64,000 bases of DNA from Bacteroidota bacterium (GTDB lineage Bacteria > Bacteroidota > Bacteroidia > Chitinophagales > LD1), in contig CANJZE010000010.1 of assembly GCA_947479455.1 (NCBI GenBank), positions 57,696-121,695 on the forward strand. The letters run 5' to 3'. Positions 27,412 to 37,403 of this stretch are shown here, piece by piece. Under the pieces are notes generated by a model. That model was given only the letters and a program-made list of their open reading frames with translations, was not told the DNA's origin and did no database searches. Each line of letters starts with the position of its first letter. Positions within the stretch are counted from its first letter, which is position 1. A program made the position numbers and the translations under genes.

Positions 27412-28746
27412 GTGCAGCAACCGGAACGTATTCCTCTTCGCAAATTAATTTACTACGGCATAGGCGGTTTTGGTTGGAGTTTATCCATCAATATCATCAC
27501 CGTTTATTTGCTTTACTTCTATCTGCCCCCTTCCAATTCAGGCATGAAAAATTTAGTATCGCAAACGGTTTACTTAGGGGTGTTCAACATCATCGCTATT
27601 ATTCTTGCTAGTGGGCGATTGTTTGATGCCGTGGTAGACCCATTGATTGCACAGTTTAGCGATAAGAGCAAACATGCATTGGGCAGAAGAATTCCTTTGA
27701 TGCGGTGGGCGGTGCTACCCATGAGTGTTTTCGGTGTACTTCTTTTTTTTCCACCGGTGCAGGGCGAAGCTACCATCAATATTTTTTGGTTGAGTGGCAT
27801 ACAATTGTTTTACTATTTCTGTTTTGGTTTGTATGTAATACCGCATAATGCGCTCATTGCCGAACTGGGGCATTACGAAGGAGGCAAAATGCATGTGAGC
27901 ACGGCACAGGCGGTTGGCTTCATTATTGGTGCCGCGTTCAGTTCAGTTACACCTGTGTTTGCCGATGTGTTCGAACATTTTATGATAACTACTTCGCGCA
28001 TGCAAAGTTTGCAGTATGCCATAATTGTAATGAATTGTATTGGTGCATTTGCTATGGCGCTACCTGCTTTCGCCATTGATGAAAAAAGATATTGCGCGCT
28101 TTCTGTAAATGAAGAATCTATTTGGCAATCGTTAGGCAAAGCACTTCGCAACAAAAATTTTTTAGTCTTCGCCATTACTGACTGTTGTTATTTTATGAGC
28201 ATTGGCATTATTACCACCGGCTTGATGTATTATACCAAATCATTGCTGTTGCAAGAAGAAAGCACAGGAACAATTTTGATGGGGGTTATGGTGATAGTCA
28301 CACTCATCTTCTATCCCATTGTTAACATGGCCGAGAAAAAGTTCAGTAAAAAGCGAATAATGATTTTGTGTTTTATGGCTATGGCAGGAGTGTTCGGAAA
28401 TATATTTTACCTTGGCAAATTTCCCTTTTCGCTTTTTATGCAGGGTGTAATGTTGATGGTGGTATTTGGAATTCCCGATTCGTTTCTTGGTATTTTACCT
28501 AATACGGTTATTGCTGATATTGCCCAAGCTGATGCAAAACGAACAGGACAAAATAATGAAGGAATGTATTTTGGAATGCGCGCACTGTTTCAAAAACTAG
28601 GGCAAACTATGGGCATAATGATTTTTGCCATGCTTACACTTTACGGTAAAGACCCTGGTCATGATTTTGGTTTGCGATTGAGTGGAATTGTTGGCGCAAT
28701 GTTGTGTTTGAGCGCAGCATTGGTTTACACACAGTATAAAGAATAA
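27412..28746 (+). CDS. GPH/MFS-type cation-sugar symporter
   Basis: A 444-residue membrane protein with about twelve hydrophobic helices of the glycoside-pentoside-hexuronide (melibiose carrier-like) family. The GRLFDAVVDPLIAQFSDKSKHALGRRIPLMR loop between helices 2 and 3 is the family hallmark. The start is taken as GTG at 27412, because the open frame extending to 27322 encodes proline- and histidine-rich residues from a low-complexity stretch and a TATCTTG box lies just before the GTG. Substrate unknown; sugar or a related glycoside with Na+ or H+ is the family norm. Confidence 0.8.
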   Translation: MQQPERIPLRKLIYYGIGGFGWSLSINIITVYLLYFYLPPSNSGMKNLVSQTVYLGVFNIIAIILASGRLFDAVVDPLIAQFSDKSKHALGRRIPLMRWAVLPMSVFGVLLFFPPVQGEATINIFWLSGIQLFYYFCFGLYVIPHNALIAELGHYEGGKMHVSTAQAVGFIIGAAFSSVTPVFADVFEHFMITTSRMQSLQYAIIVMNCIGAFAMALPAFAIDEKRYCALSVNEESIWQSLGKALRNKNFLVFAITDCCYFMSIGIITTGLMYYTKSLLLQEESTGTILMGVMVIVTLIFYPIVNMAEKKFSKKRIMILCFMAMAGVFGNIFYLGKFPFSLFMQGVMLMVVFGIPDSFLGILPNTVIADIAQADAKRTGQNNEGMYFGMRALFQKLGQTMGIMIFAMLTLYGKDPGHDFGLRLSGIVGAMLCLSAALVYTQYKE

Positions 28747-28768
28747 CCCAAGTTTTTATTTTCACCCC

Positions 28769-29542
28769 ATGGATTACAGCATTGAAATATTTACGCATCC
28801 CGCTACCTGGATTAGTTTGCTCACGCTTACCTTCCTTGAAATTGTATTAGGCGTTGACAATATTATCTTCATTTCGTTAGTGGCAAATAAACTGCCGCAG
28901 CATCAACGCAAAAACGCACGAAACATAGGTTTAGTGGTGGCCTTAGGAGTGCGTTTAATTTTACTGATGTGTCTCTCATACATTATTGGACTTACGCAAC
29001 CCTTGTTTCATTTGCCTATTGAAACTATTTTGAAAGAAATGGGTTCTGCAGAACCCGAAGCATCGGCCGCTGTAAGTTTTAAAGATTTGATTTTGATTAT
29101 AGGTGGGTTCTTCCTTATTTATAAATCAACTTCTGAAATTCATGAAAAGGTGGAAGGCAGCCATCACGAACACTCCGCTGGACCGGCAACAGCGGCATTC
29201 TCTGCTGTTATTCTGCAAATTGTAATGGTAGATGTGGTGTTCTCTTTCGATTCAATTCTTACCGCTATAGGATTAACACAACACATTGCGGTAATGATGG
29301 CAGCTGTAGTTATTTCCATGTTAGTGATGATGCAATTTAGTGCTGCTATAAGCTCCATTATCAATAAATATCCAACCCTGCAAATGCTGGCTCTTTCGTT
29401 TTTAATTCTAATTGGATTTACATTAATAATGGAAGGACTAGACATACACATCAACAAAGGTTTTGTGTATGTGGCGGTGTTGTTTTCCCTAGTGGTGGAA
29501 TTCATTAACATTCGATTGCGGAAAAGAATCCCGCATGCTTAA
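28769..29542 (+). CDS. TerC family integral membrane protein
   Basis: A 257-residue protein with seven to eight membrane helices. The two metal-site-like motifs are LEIVLGVDNIIFISLVAN and VDVVFSFDSILTAIGLTQ, each with the conserved acidic pair and Asn or Ser of the TerC family. TerC/Alx relatives export manganese or protect against metal stress in the membrane; the original tellurite-resistance link is not general. It starts 22 bases after the transporter stop and is probably cotranscribed with it. Confidence 0.9.
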   Translation: MDYSIEIFTHPATWISLLTLTFLEIVLGVDNIIFISLVANKLPQHQRKNARNIGLVVALGVRLILLMCLSYIIGLTQPLFHLPIETILKEMGSAEPEASAAVSFKDLILIIGGFFLIYKSTSEIHEKVEGSHHEHSAGPATAAFSAVILQIVMVDVVFSFDSILTAIGLTQHIAVMMAAVVISMLVMMQFSAAISSIINKYPTLQMLALSFLILIGFTLIMEGLDIHINKGFVYVAVLFSLVVEFINIRLRKRIPHA

Positions 29543-29645
29543 TTCTAAAGCGACCCTCCAGTGTATTAGAAAAAACAACTTTACTGACAAGTTTACTGAA
29601 ATTTCAATTCCAAAATCTTTTCCCAATCGATAAACCTATAGGAGC

Positions 29646-31103
29646 ATGAAAAAAATTCTATTCTCTTTTCTATTCGTTTTTTTGTTGCTGGTGGTTACGC
29701 TTTTTATAAAAACGGCATCGTTTAAGTCAAAACAAATTTCAACGGCAGAGGGTATACGAATTGATTATCCAATAGACGAAGCAGCTGTAAAACACTTAAG
29801 CGATGCGGTAAAAATAAATACCGTTTCGTTTGATGATACCACTATCGTAAATCAATTAGCGTCCGACTCTTTTTTTGCTTTTTTAAGAACCGAATATCCT
29901 TCTGTGTTCGAAAACCTTGAGGATACTATTATCAATAAAAGAAGTTTGCTGCTTAAATGGAAAGGCAAAAACGAAAGCATTAATCCGGTTATTTTTTATG
30001 CGCATTTAGATGTAGTGCCTATTGAAGAAAGCACCAAAGCAAAGTGGAAGTACGCTCCTTTCAGTGGTAATGTAGCCGATGGTTTTATTTGGGGGCGCGG
30101 CACTTTAGATGATAAAGGAAGCTTGATTGCAATTTTTGAAGCATTGAAAAAGATGCAACATAACCAATTCATTCCCTCGCGAACCATCTATTTTGCCTTT
30201 GGTAGCGATGAAGAGATTGGTGGGAGCAATGGAGCGAAAGTCATAGCCGAATACTTTAGACAGCAAAAAACAAGATTTGAATTCTACCTAGATGAAGGAG
30301 GAATGGTGTCGAGAGGATTGGTGCCTAACATGACACGCCCAGTTGCATTAATTGGCACAGCCGAAAAAGGGTACATCACTCTTGACCTTACCGTGAACGC
30401 AAAAGGTGGCCATAGCAGTCATCCGGATAAAGAAACCGCGTTAGATATTTTGGTAAGTGCGGTTAAAAAAGTTCATGATAATCCCGAAGAGCGAAGAGCT
30501 GTTGCTACCGTTAACGAGTTCATGAATTTTGTTGGTCCCGAAATGTCGTTTCCTTTAAAAACAGTTTTTGCAAACAGATGGTTGTTTGAACCCCTTATTT
30601 TAAATGAGTACGAAAAATCGGCCGAAGGACTAGCGCTTTTGCGTACTACTTCGGCTTTAACTATAATGAATGCAGGGCTAAAAGAAAACGTAATCCCTTC
30701 GCTGGTAAATGCAAAAATCAATTTCCGAATTCTCCCTGACGAAAATAGTGATCAGGTGCAGCAACGAGTTGTCAAAATTGTGGACGATGACCGCGTAAAA
30801 ATTACCCGAGGCGAAGTTTATGAACCCTCTAAACAATCAAGTACCACAGCGCTTGGTTTTAACTTGCTTCAAAAAACTTGCGCAACAATCTTCCCCGATG
30901 CCATCGTATCGCCCTTTTTAATGCTCGGTAGCACCGACTCCAAACACTTTCAGGATTTAACCGATAACACCTACCGGTTTTTTCCGGTAAGAATGGATGC
31001 TGAGTTACTCGAAACCGTTCATGGTATTAATGAGCGCATAGGCGTGAAGGATTATATGGAGACAATAGCCTTTTATGAAAGCCTTTTTCAATCGCTAGAA
31101 TAA
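29646..31103 (+). CDS. M20 family peptidase (PM20D1-like)
   Basis: A 485-residue zinc peptidase with an N-terminal membrane anchor or signal (ILFSFLFVFLLLVVTLFI). Metal ligands and catalytic residues are visible: H120 and D122 in AHLDVVP, GRGTLDDKGSL with the bridging Asp, the catalytic DEEIGGS, and a final VHGINE histidine. The dimerisation lid domain lies in the middle (about 225-370). Such enzymes hydrolyse dipeptides or N-acyl amino acids. The overall match is to carboxypeptidase S/PM20D1-type members. Probably periplasmic. Confidence 0.9.
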   Translation: MKKILFSFLFVFLLLVVTLFIKTASFKSKQISTAEGIRIDYPIDEAAVKHLSDAVKINTVSFDDTTIVNQLASDSFFAFLRTEYPSVFENLEDTIINKRSLLLKWKGKNESINPVIFYAHLDVVPIEESTKAKWKYAPFSGNVADGFIWGRGTLDDKGSLIAIFEALKKMQHNQFIPSRTIYFAFGSDEEIGGSNGAKVIAEYFRQQKTRFEFYLDEGGMVSRGLVPNMTRPVALIGTAEKGYITLDLTVNAKGGHSSHPDKETALDILVSAVKKVHDNPEERRAVATVNEFMNFVGPEMSFPLKTVFANRWLFEPLILNEYEKSAEGLALLRTTSALTIMNAGLKENVIPSLVNAKINFRILPDENSDQVQQRVVKIVDDDRVKITRGEVYEPSKQSSTTALGFNLLQKTCATIFPDAIVSPFLMLGSTDSKHFQDLTDNTYRFFPVRMDAELLETVHGINERIGVKDYMETIAFYESLFQSLE

Positions 31104-31142
31104 TTATTGAAGAAAGTTTTCTGAAAATATTTTTCCTACTTC

Positions 31143-31172
31143 TTTGGTAATTCAAAACCTTTTGTAGTTTTG
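31143..31172 (+). promoter_or_regulatory. Promoter of the porP/sprF-like gene
   Basis: A TTTG (31143-31146) and an exact TAGTTTTG (31165-31172) are separated by 18 bases, close to the Bacteroidota -33/-7 consensus. The start codon is 30 bases downstream. This is one of the two best promoter matches in the window. Confidence 0.65.
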
Positions 31173-31202
31173 AAACAGATTCACTAACTAACTTCAGACA
31201 TC

Positions 31203-32282
31203 ATGAGATTTTTTACCTCTATCGCAAAGCGCGGGTTCATTGTTATCGCTACAATGGCAACTTTTGCAGCTCAATCGCAAGATTTACACTTTGCCCAATA
31301 CTACACACACGCTTCGTGGCTCAATCCATCCTTAGTTGGCAATTACGATGGAAGTTACCGTTTAGCTGCTATTTACCGCGATCAGTGGTCAAGTGCTTTA
31401 GGCAAAAACGGGTTTCATTCAGTAGGCGCTGATGTGGACTTTTGCTTGCTCGAAGGATATTTAAGAACGGATAAACTAGCCATTGGTGTTGGCTTTTTCA
31501 ATGACCGTTCAGGCGCGGCCGGACTATCCGTTTTAAATGCTAACCTTACGGTAGCTTACCATAAAGGATTTGGAAAAGATGGACAACACCGTTTGTCTAT
31601 TGCTCTACAGGGAGCCATTCTTCAAAAAAGAGTAGAAGATCCAATTTTTGGAGATCAATTTTTGGGGCATAATGCAACACCTTCAAATGCTTCAAAAGAA
31701 AATTACAGTCGTGGTTTCCTCCGTGGTGATATGAATGTTGGTTTATATTGGCGCTCAAATTTCAAAGACAAAGTGAAACTTGGAATTGGTGTGGGTGCTT
31801 ACCATTTAATTGAGCCTAAACAATCAATCGTAAAAGACACCTTGACCAATGCGTTGAACAAAAGCAGCGTTCTTCCCCGCAAATTCAACGTTGACTTAAG
31901 CATTGAAGCTTTCTTAGGTGCCAAGAAAAAAGTTTCTATCAGCCCAGAATTTTTGTTGATGTATCAAGGTCCGTTCATGGAACTTCTTCCGGGGTTATCG
32001 GCTACCTATTATTTCAACACCGGTTTCAGAACTAACAATAGTGTTAGCGTGGGTCTACGTTATCGTTATGCCGGAATTACCGGAGGAACATCTGACGCAA
32101 TTATACCAATGGCTAATGTGGAATTTCGTAACGTTCGTTTAGGATTTGCTTATGACACTAACATTTCGTCTTTAAAATCATCTACGACAAACCGCGGTGC
32201 CTTTGAAATTTCATTGGCTTACGTGGGTGAAACCGTAAAATCATTCAAAGCGAACAAATCATTGCCAAGCCGCAGATTTTAA
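31203..32282 (+). CDS. PorP/SprF family T9SS membrane protein
   Basis: A 359-residue outer-membrane protein. After a signal peptide ending near FAAQS it begins QDLHFAQYYTHASWLNPSLVGNYDGSYRLAAIYRDQWSS, the hallmark of the PorP/SprF family. The rest alternates strands typical of a 14-stranded barrel. In gliding and gingipain-secreting Bacteroidota this family helps tether or export T9SS substrates at the cell surface, often with a partner OmpA-like protein. The partner is the next gene. It has its own terminator, so the pair may be expressed separately. Confidence 0.9.
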   Translation: MRFFTSIAKRGFIVIATMATFAAQSQDLHFAQYYTHASWLNPSLVGNYDGSYRLAAIYRDQWSSALGKNGFHSVGADVDFCLLEGYLRTDKLAIGVGFFNDRSGAAGLSVLNANLTVAYHKGFGKDGQHRLSIALQGAILQKRVEDPIFGDQFLGHNATPSNASKENYSRGFLRGDMNVGLYWRSNFKDKVKLGIGVGAYHLIEPKQSIVKDTLTNALNKSSVLPRKFNVDLSIEAFLGAKKKVSISPEFLLMYQGPFMELLPGLSATYYFNTGFRTNNSVSVGLRYRYAGITGGTSDAIIPMANVEFRNVRLGFAYDTNISSLKSSTTNRGAFEISLAYVGETVKSFKANKSLPSRRF

Positions 32283-32312
32283 TTTGCAGCCGTAGATTTT
32301 ATTCATAAAATA

Positions 32313-32341
32313 AACCTGCATTACACTGTGCGGGTTTTTTT
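32313..32341 (+). terminator. Terminator between porP-like gene and OmpA-like gene
   Basis: An 8-bp stem with one G-T pair (32313-32320 with 32329-32336) is followed by a T-run. It overlaps the GTG at 32328 that opens the downstream frame and so argues for the later ATG at 32370. Confidence 0.8.
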
Positions 32342-32369
32342 CAATAAAAAGGAAACTAAACACACCACG

Positions 32370-34739
32370 ATGAAGAAGATTTTAACCCTGGCCACTATTG
32401 CTTTACTCATAAGCACCTCTTTTTCTTTTGCCCAAAAAAATCGGGTTCCTTCGCGAAGTGCCGGAACCGAGTTAAAACTTGCCGATAATTTTTATGCGCA
32501 GTCTTACTATTATACGGCTGCAGAATATTACAAAAATGTGGTGCGCGATGATTCAACTAACCGATATGCGCATTTTTGGTTAGGAATGTCTCTGCTTCAG
32601 GCACGCGATTATGAAAATGCGGAAGTATTTTTCAAAAAATTCTACGAAATTAAACCAGGCGAAAAAACTAAACTTAAGAAATGGGAAGAGGAAGACCGTG
32701 TGCTCTTTAGTACCGGAGGATATTATTATGGTCAAGCACTTCATCGCAATGGAAAGTTTGATGAAGCAATAACGTATCTCAATAAATTTAAAAAGACCTA
32801 TACTCCTAAAAATGAAGCCGACATTTTACCAAAACTGGCAGCGCTTGAACTAGCCGGAAGCGAATTTGCTAAGACAAGTAAGAAGGCAAAAGTAAAAGTG
32901 TTAAGTGTAGGAACCGGAATTAATAAGTCGTATACTGAAGCCTCTCCTTATGGTATAGGTGAAGACCAACTTTATTATTCTTCTCTAAAGATAGACGGAC
33001 TGTCATCGGGCGATACCTTGATTTTTGTAAATGGACACAAGTCTAAGAGATACTATAATATCTACCATGCAACCAAGGGAGGCAATGATTGGGGAAAGGG
33101 AAAAGCAATTGACAACGAAGAGGTAAATGAAATAGGCTACACGATAGGTAACGGTACTTTTAATAAAGCACTTACACGTTTTTATTTTACTAAATGTTTG
33201 GAAGTAGATGATGACCGTCCTCTTTGTAATATTTTTGTGGCTGATTTTAATGCCGGCAAATTTTCTAACGTTCAACGCTTGCCTGAACCTATTAACGAAA
33301 AAGAAAACCATACTTCTACCCAACCTAGCGTTAGAACTTCTGACGATGGAATGGAGATTATTTATTTCACTTCGGATCGCGAAGGTGGACCGGGAGGAAT
33401 GGATGTTTGGTATTGCTTAAGAACGCAGAATGGTGAGTTCAAGGGACCAAAATTATTGAAAGGACCTATTAATACAACGGCAGATGAAGAGACTCCTTTC
33501 TTTGATGATAGCACTAAAACACTTTATTTTAGTTCAAACGGACATCCAGGCTTTGGAGGTTTTGATGTTTTCAAAAGCTCCGAAGGGGCTGATTTAACCT
33601 GGGGTGATGTAACTAATATAGGGTCACCTGTGAATTCGGGTGCCGATGATTTGTATTATTCGCGCAGCAGTGATCAAACGAATGGCTTCGTAGTTTCTAA
33701 TAGATTAGGAAGTGTTCCTTTGAACGGAATTAAAACTGCATCGGATGATATTTTCTATTGGACAAATTTCAAATATGCTGTACAAGGTATGGCGTTTAAA
33801 GAAGGCGGAGATGATGGAGGTGTTGCCCTAAAAGGTGCCACATTTAAATTATATCGCAAAGCAGAAGATGGTACCAAAATTTTGGTAGGTGTGGACTCAT
33901 CGAGCAAAGCGGGCGGAAGTTCGGATAAAGGTGGATACTATTTCTTTAAACTTGCTCCGGAATCGGATTATGTAGTGGAAGTGGAAAGAGAAGGATTTCA
34001 AACGAAAGCGGAGAGTATTACAACCAAAGGATTGCCTGGTGAGGACACGTTACAAAACAATGTGGCTGTTCGTAAAGGGGCGTACGTGGTGAAAGGTTTG
34101 ATAACGGAAGAAGGAAAACCAGAAGGATTGAAGGATGCAAACGTAGAATTGATTGAAGTGTATCCAAATGGCATGGAAAAAACTTCCTACTATGTAAAGA
34201 GCGATCCTAATTATGCTTTCGATTTAGAAATGGACAAAGATTACAAGGTAGTGGTGCGCAAGAACGAGTACTTTACCAAAACAGTAAACATAACCACGCG
34301 CGGTCTGGGCTTAATAGATACCTTTCGTAAAGATATTTCAATTGCTAAGTTGGAGTTGAACAAAACTTACACCCTTCAAAATGTGTTGTATGAATTTGGT
34401 AAGGCAACGCTTACCGAAAACTCTAAATTAGTATTGAATAATCTTTATCAAATTATGGTAGAGAATCCGGCATTTATTATTGAGTTGAGCGCGCACACCG
34501 ATGCTATTGGTACCGATAAAGACAACATGAAATTATCGCAGGCACGCGCAGAAAGCTGTGTGAAATATTTGGTAGAAAAGGGAGTAGAGAAGGCAAGAAT
34601 GAAAGCAGTTGGTTATGGCGAAAGCAAACCAAAGGTGCCTAATCAAACGGAGGAAGGTAAGGATGACCCTGCAGGAAGAGCAATTAACCGCAGAACAGAA
34701 TTCCAGATTATAGGAATGAAGAAGGAAGAAGGAAAATAA
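32370..34739 (+). CDS. PorE-like OmpA family protein (TPR, propeller, CRD, OmpA)
   Basis: A 789-residue protein starting at the signal peptide MKKILTLATIALLISTSFSFAQ. In order it has TPR repeats (about 30-170: FYAQSYYYTAAEYYKNVVRDDSTNRYAHFWLGMSL), a WD40-like beta-propeller with PD40-type blades (about 185-475: IYFTSDREGGPGGMDVW, LYFSSNGHPGFGGFDVF), two carboxypeptidase-regulatory-like domains (about 480-655), and a C-terminal OmpA domain (about 670-785) with the peptidoglycan-binding LSAHTDAIGTDKDNMKLSQARAESC. This is the architecture of T9SS protein PorE, which links the outer-membrane complex to peptidoglycan. It is the likely partner of the adjacent PorP-like protein. Confidence 0.88.
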   Translation: MKKILTLATIALLISTSFSFAQKNRVPSRSAGTELKLADNFYAQSYYYTAAEYYKNVVRDDSTNRYAHFWLGMSLLQARDYENAEVFFKKFYEIKPGEKTKLKKWEEEDRVLFSTGGYYYGQALHRNGKFDEAITYLNKFKKTYTPKNEADILPKLAALELAGSEFAKTSKKAKVKVLSVGTGINKSYTEASPYGIGEDQLYYSSLKIDGLSSGDTLIFVNGHKSKRYYNIYHATKGGNDWGKGKAIDNEEVNEIGYTIGNGTFNKALTRFYFTKCLEVDDDRPLCNIFVADFNAGKFSNVQRLPEPINEKENHTSTQPSVRTSDDGMEIIYFTSDREGGPGGMDVWYCLRTQNGEFKGPKLLKGPINTTADEETPFFDDSTKTLYFSSNGHPGFGGFDVFKSSEGADLTWGDVTNIGSPVNSGADDLYYSRSSDQTNGFVVSNRLGSVPLNGIKTASDDIFYWTNFKYAVQGMAFKEGGDDGGVALKGATFKLYRKAEDGTKILVGVDSSSKAGGSSDKGGYYFFKLAPESDYVVEVEREGFQTKAESITTKGLPGEDTLQNNVAVRKGAYVVKGLITEEGKPEGLKDANVELIEVYPNGMEKTSYYVKSDPNYAFDLEMDKDYKVVVRKNEYFTKTVNITTRGLGLIDTFRKDISIAKLELNKTYTLQNVLYEFGKATLTENSKLVLNNLYQIMVENPAFIIELSAHTDAIGTDKDNMKLSQARAESCVKYLVEKGVEKARMKAVGYGESKPKVPNQTEEGKDDPAGRAINRRTEFQIIGMKKEEGK

Positions 34740-34742
34740 AAA

Positions 34743-34773
34743 AATGTCTCGCTGAAAAGCGGGACATTTTTTT
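34743..34773 (+). terminator. Terminator after the PorE-like gene
   Basis: An 11-bp stem with one G-T pair (34743-34753 with 34758-34768) closes a GAAA tetraloop and leads into a T-run. It lies between convergent genes. Confidence 0.9.
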
Positions 34774-34793
34774 GTACGAAAATTGTTTAACGA

Positions 34794-35825
34794 TTAAGCA
34801 TCAAATCCTAAACGGCTTTTGAGTTGATGAGAAAGCTGAGGTAATTTTTGTCGTTCAATTAAAAACGAAGTGAGTTCGGCAAACTCAATAAAAATGTAAT
34901 GTTTGTTGAGTGCTCCTTGTAAATAATCTTTGCCTGTGCTGCCACCTGTTCCTGTTCTGCTGCCTATCATGCGATGCACCATGTTCATGTGCCGGTAACG
35001 CCAAGTAGAAATGCCATTGTCAATTTCTAAAAGTAAATTCAGAAAATGAAAAGGTGCCTGCAATAAAGGATAATCCCGATACAGCATAATGAAAAGTGCT
35101 GCTCGTCTTGCTTTTGAACTTAATGCCCAACCTTCTTTCTTTTCGCTGCTGAACATTAATTCTTCAAAGCGCGTGAGGTTAAATTTTTCGGCTTCTACCA
35201 AACTTGAATCGTAGGCTTGGCTATATTTTTTCCAAAACGGGTGAAGGCCATCTTTCTCCGTTTCGTTGTTCCAGTATTCAGGTTTATCAAAAAATGGCAT
35301 TCGCTCTAACCATTCATTCACCAGGGCTATCAATGGCTTTGTCAATTCTGCATCTTCAATAATTTTTTTGTCTTCGGGTTTTAGCTGACTGGTATAATAC
35401 GATTTGCCATGGCGTTGGTCCATTCGCAAACCTAAATGCGCTTCCAACAATTTGAATTGAATGCTCTGAAAACCCGAAGCCGGACGAAGCATGTTTCTGA
35501 AATCTAGAAAATCGAGCGGTGTCATGGTTTCTAGAATATTCACCTTGTCGACCAGCACATTTAATATGGTAACCACTCTTTTTAACCGATGATTAACCGT
35601 AAATAAATCAGGGGAATTATCGCTGATGTTTGGCTGGCTCATAATATTTAGTACGGAACCTACTTCAAACAATATTTGCTTGAACCAAAGTTCATACGAT
35701 TGATGAATGATGATGAACAACATTTCGTCATGCGCATGTGCACTAGCTTTATCGCTTTCTAATTCTTGTGCGCCTAAAATTTTATCGAGCTGTAAATAGT
35801 CGCTGTAATAAACTCCGTCTTTCAT
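34794..35825 (-). CDS. kynA: Tryptophan 2,3-dioxygenase
   Basis: A 343-residue haem enzyme that opens the indole ring of tryptophan with oxygen to give N-formylkynurenine, the first step of the kynurenine pathway. The family hallmarks are HAHDEMLFIIIHQSYELWFKQILFE near the N-terminus, FRNMLRPASGFQSIQFKLLE, and the distal RYRHMNMVHRMIGSRTGTGGSTG. The haem histidine lies in the MNMVHRM helix. The rest of the pathway is not in this window, so whether it serves NAD synthesis or catabolism cannot be told. Confidence 0.95.
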   Translation of the reverse strand: MKDGVYYSDYLQLDKILGAQELESDKASAHAHDEMLFIIIHQSYELWFKQILFEVGSVLNIMSQPNISDNSPDLFTVNHRLKRVVTILNVLVDKVNILETMTPLDFLDFRNMLRPASGFQSIQFKLLEAHLGLRMDQRHGKSYYTSQLKPEDKKIIEDAELTKPLIALVNEWLERMPFFDKPEYWNNETEKDGLHPFWKKYSQAYDSSLVEAEKFNLTRFEELMFSSEKKEGWALSSKARRAALFIMLYRDYPLLQAPFHFLNLLLEIDNGISTWRYRHMNMVHRMIGSRTGTGGSTGKDYLQGALNKHYIFIEFAELTSFLIERQKLPQLSHQLKSRLGFDA

Positions 35826-35983
35826 GTGTAAAGATTTTATTTTTTCAAACCTAAGATTAAAACTTTGAAGAAGAAGCGCAGATGATTCGAATCAACGAGT
35901 TAAGAGCAATGCATCTATTTGTTAGCCGTCAATTTCACTACATTCACGCAGCAAAAAGCTGGCATCGTAAAACACCTGCAACA

Positions 35984-37210
35984 ATGTTCGACAAATTATT
36001 TAAGAGAAAGACTTCAGAAGTGAAGCGCGACCCTGCCAAAACAGATTTCTGCTACTATCCTTTTTTTCAAGTGTTGCTCTCTGCCGATGGCAAATATATG
36101 CCGTGTAGCCATCACGATAATTTTATTACGGAAAACGGAAAAGAAATTACTACGGCAAAACATACTATAGAAGATGCGTGGAATTCGGAATACATGCAAA
36201 CGCTTCGAAATAATTTTAAGAATAACATTAGAAGCAAAGGCTGTAACCAATGTTGGAAAGAACAGGCATTAGGCTTGCAACCTATGCGCTACGATTCGTA
36301 TGGCTATAACATTCCCGAAACACAAGTTCAGCATCCTCAATCGCCAATGCGCGTAGAGATAAACGCGAGTAACGTTTGCAATTTGCGCTGCCGCATTTGC
36401 GGACCACATGCTTCATCGCGATGGATTAAAGAAGGAAAAGAATTGTATGGAATGGATGGCGAGATTCATTTCAACATGACTGCCGAGAATCAAGCAATTA
36501 TTCGCACTTGGGTACCCCAGTTTACACAGATTGGTTTTTTTGGAGGTGAGCCACTCATGAGCGATGAGAATATTGAACTGATGCGTTACTGTGTAAAGAC
36601 CGGTCACGCTAAACATATTTCGCTACTGATAAATACCAACACCACTATTTGCAGCGATGAAATTATTTCGCTCTTCCAACAATTCAAAAATGTGTTTCTC
36701 AACTTTAGTATAGATGATATCGGTGAACGTTTCGAATATCAACGCAGCGGGGGTGTGTGGAAGGAAGTGGTAGAAAATTTAAAGCGATACACAGGAGTGG
36801 GAGGGTACACAGGCGATGACCAAATACAATGCAAAATTTGCTGCTCTGTTACAGCCATGAACATTTATTATTTCCCCGAGTATTTTGATTTTATGAACGA
36901 ACACTTTGAAGGCTTGCCGGTGTTTTGGAATTTAGTTTACTCGCCTCCTGAACTTTCCATTCAGGTTTTACCGCAACCAGTAAAAAATTTAATTGCCGAA
37001 AGGTTAAGAACTAAAGTACACACCACTTACGAAATTGAAGAACGCAGAACCAAAACCATCGAAAATTTAATAGCCTACCTCAACGGCACCAACGAAATGA
37101 CCCTGACCGATTTTTTCAAACATATTGAACGGCACGATAAATTCAGATTAGAAAATTTCGCGGAAACATTTCCAGAGTTTTATGCGGTACTAGAAAAGTA
37201 TGTAGGCTGA
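35984..37210 (+). CDS. Twitch-domain radical SAM protein
   Basis: A 408-residue protein starting at MFDKLFKRKTSE; the frame opens at 35882 but the first 34 residues look non-coding, so the internal ATG is preferred. The [4Fe-4S]-SAM site is the CxxxCxxC motif, C132, C136 and C139 in NVCNLRCRICGP. Around it the N-terminal part has a cysteine-rich segment (CYYPFFQVLLSADGKYMPCSHH, CNQCWKE) that may hold an extra cluster. Twitch proteins are radical SAM enzymes of mostly unknown substrate. No peptide substrate gene is visible next to it. Confidence 0.8.
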   Translation: MFDKLFKRKTSEVKRDPAKTDFCYYPFFQVLLSADGKYMPCSHHDNFITENGKEITTAKHTIEDAWNSEYMQTLRNNFKNNIRSKGCNQCWKEQALGLQPMRYDSYGYNIPETQVQHPQSPMRVEINASNVCNLRCRICGPHASSRWIKEGKELYGMDGEIHFNMTAENQAIIRTWVPQFTQIGFFGGEPLMSDENIELMRYCVKTGHAKHISLLINTNTTICSDEIISLFQQFKNVFLNFSIDDIGERFEYQRSGGVWKEVVENLKRYTGVGGYTGDDQIQCKICCSVTAMNIYYFPEYFDFMNEHFEGLPVFWNLVYSPPELSIQVLPQPVKNLIAERLRTKVHTTYEIEERRTKTIENLIAYLNGTNEMTLTDFFKHIERHDKFRLENFAETFPEFYAVLEKYVG

Positions 37211-37403
37211 AAAATCTAGCGTTCGTGATTTGCCTCGTTGAAAATATTCGGTATCAGCAAATTTACCATTAGGGCATCTGTTTTTTCAAACGATCAATTT
37301 TTAGCCTAAGTAATAAAATAGAAATACTTCACCAGCCTTTCTGCCCGCATAAAGGCTAAGCATGACTAGGCGTTTCTTTTGTTTTTTCTGAGTAGATCAA
37401 GTC

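Noticed and set aside
32328-32369. GTG at 32328 as the start of the PorE-like gene
   Set aside because: It lies inside the terminator hairpin of the previous gene, and the signal peptide begins at ATG 32370.
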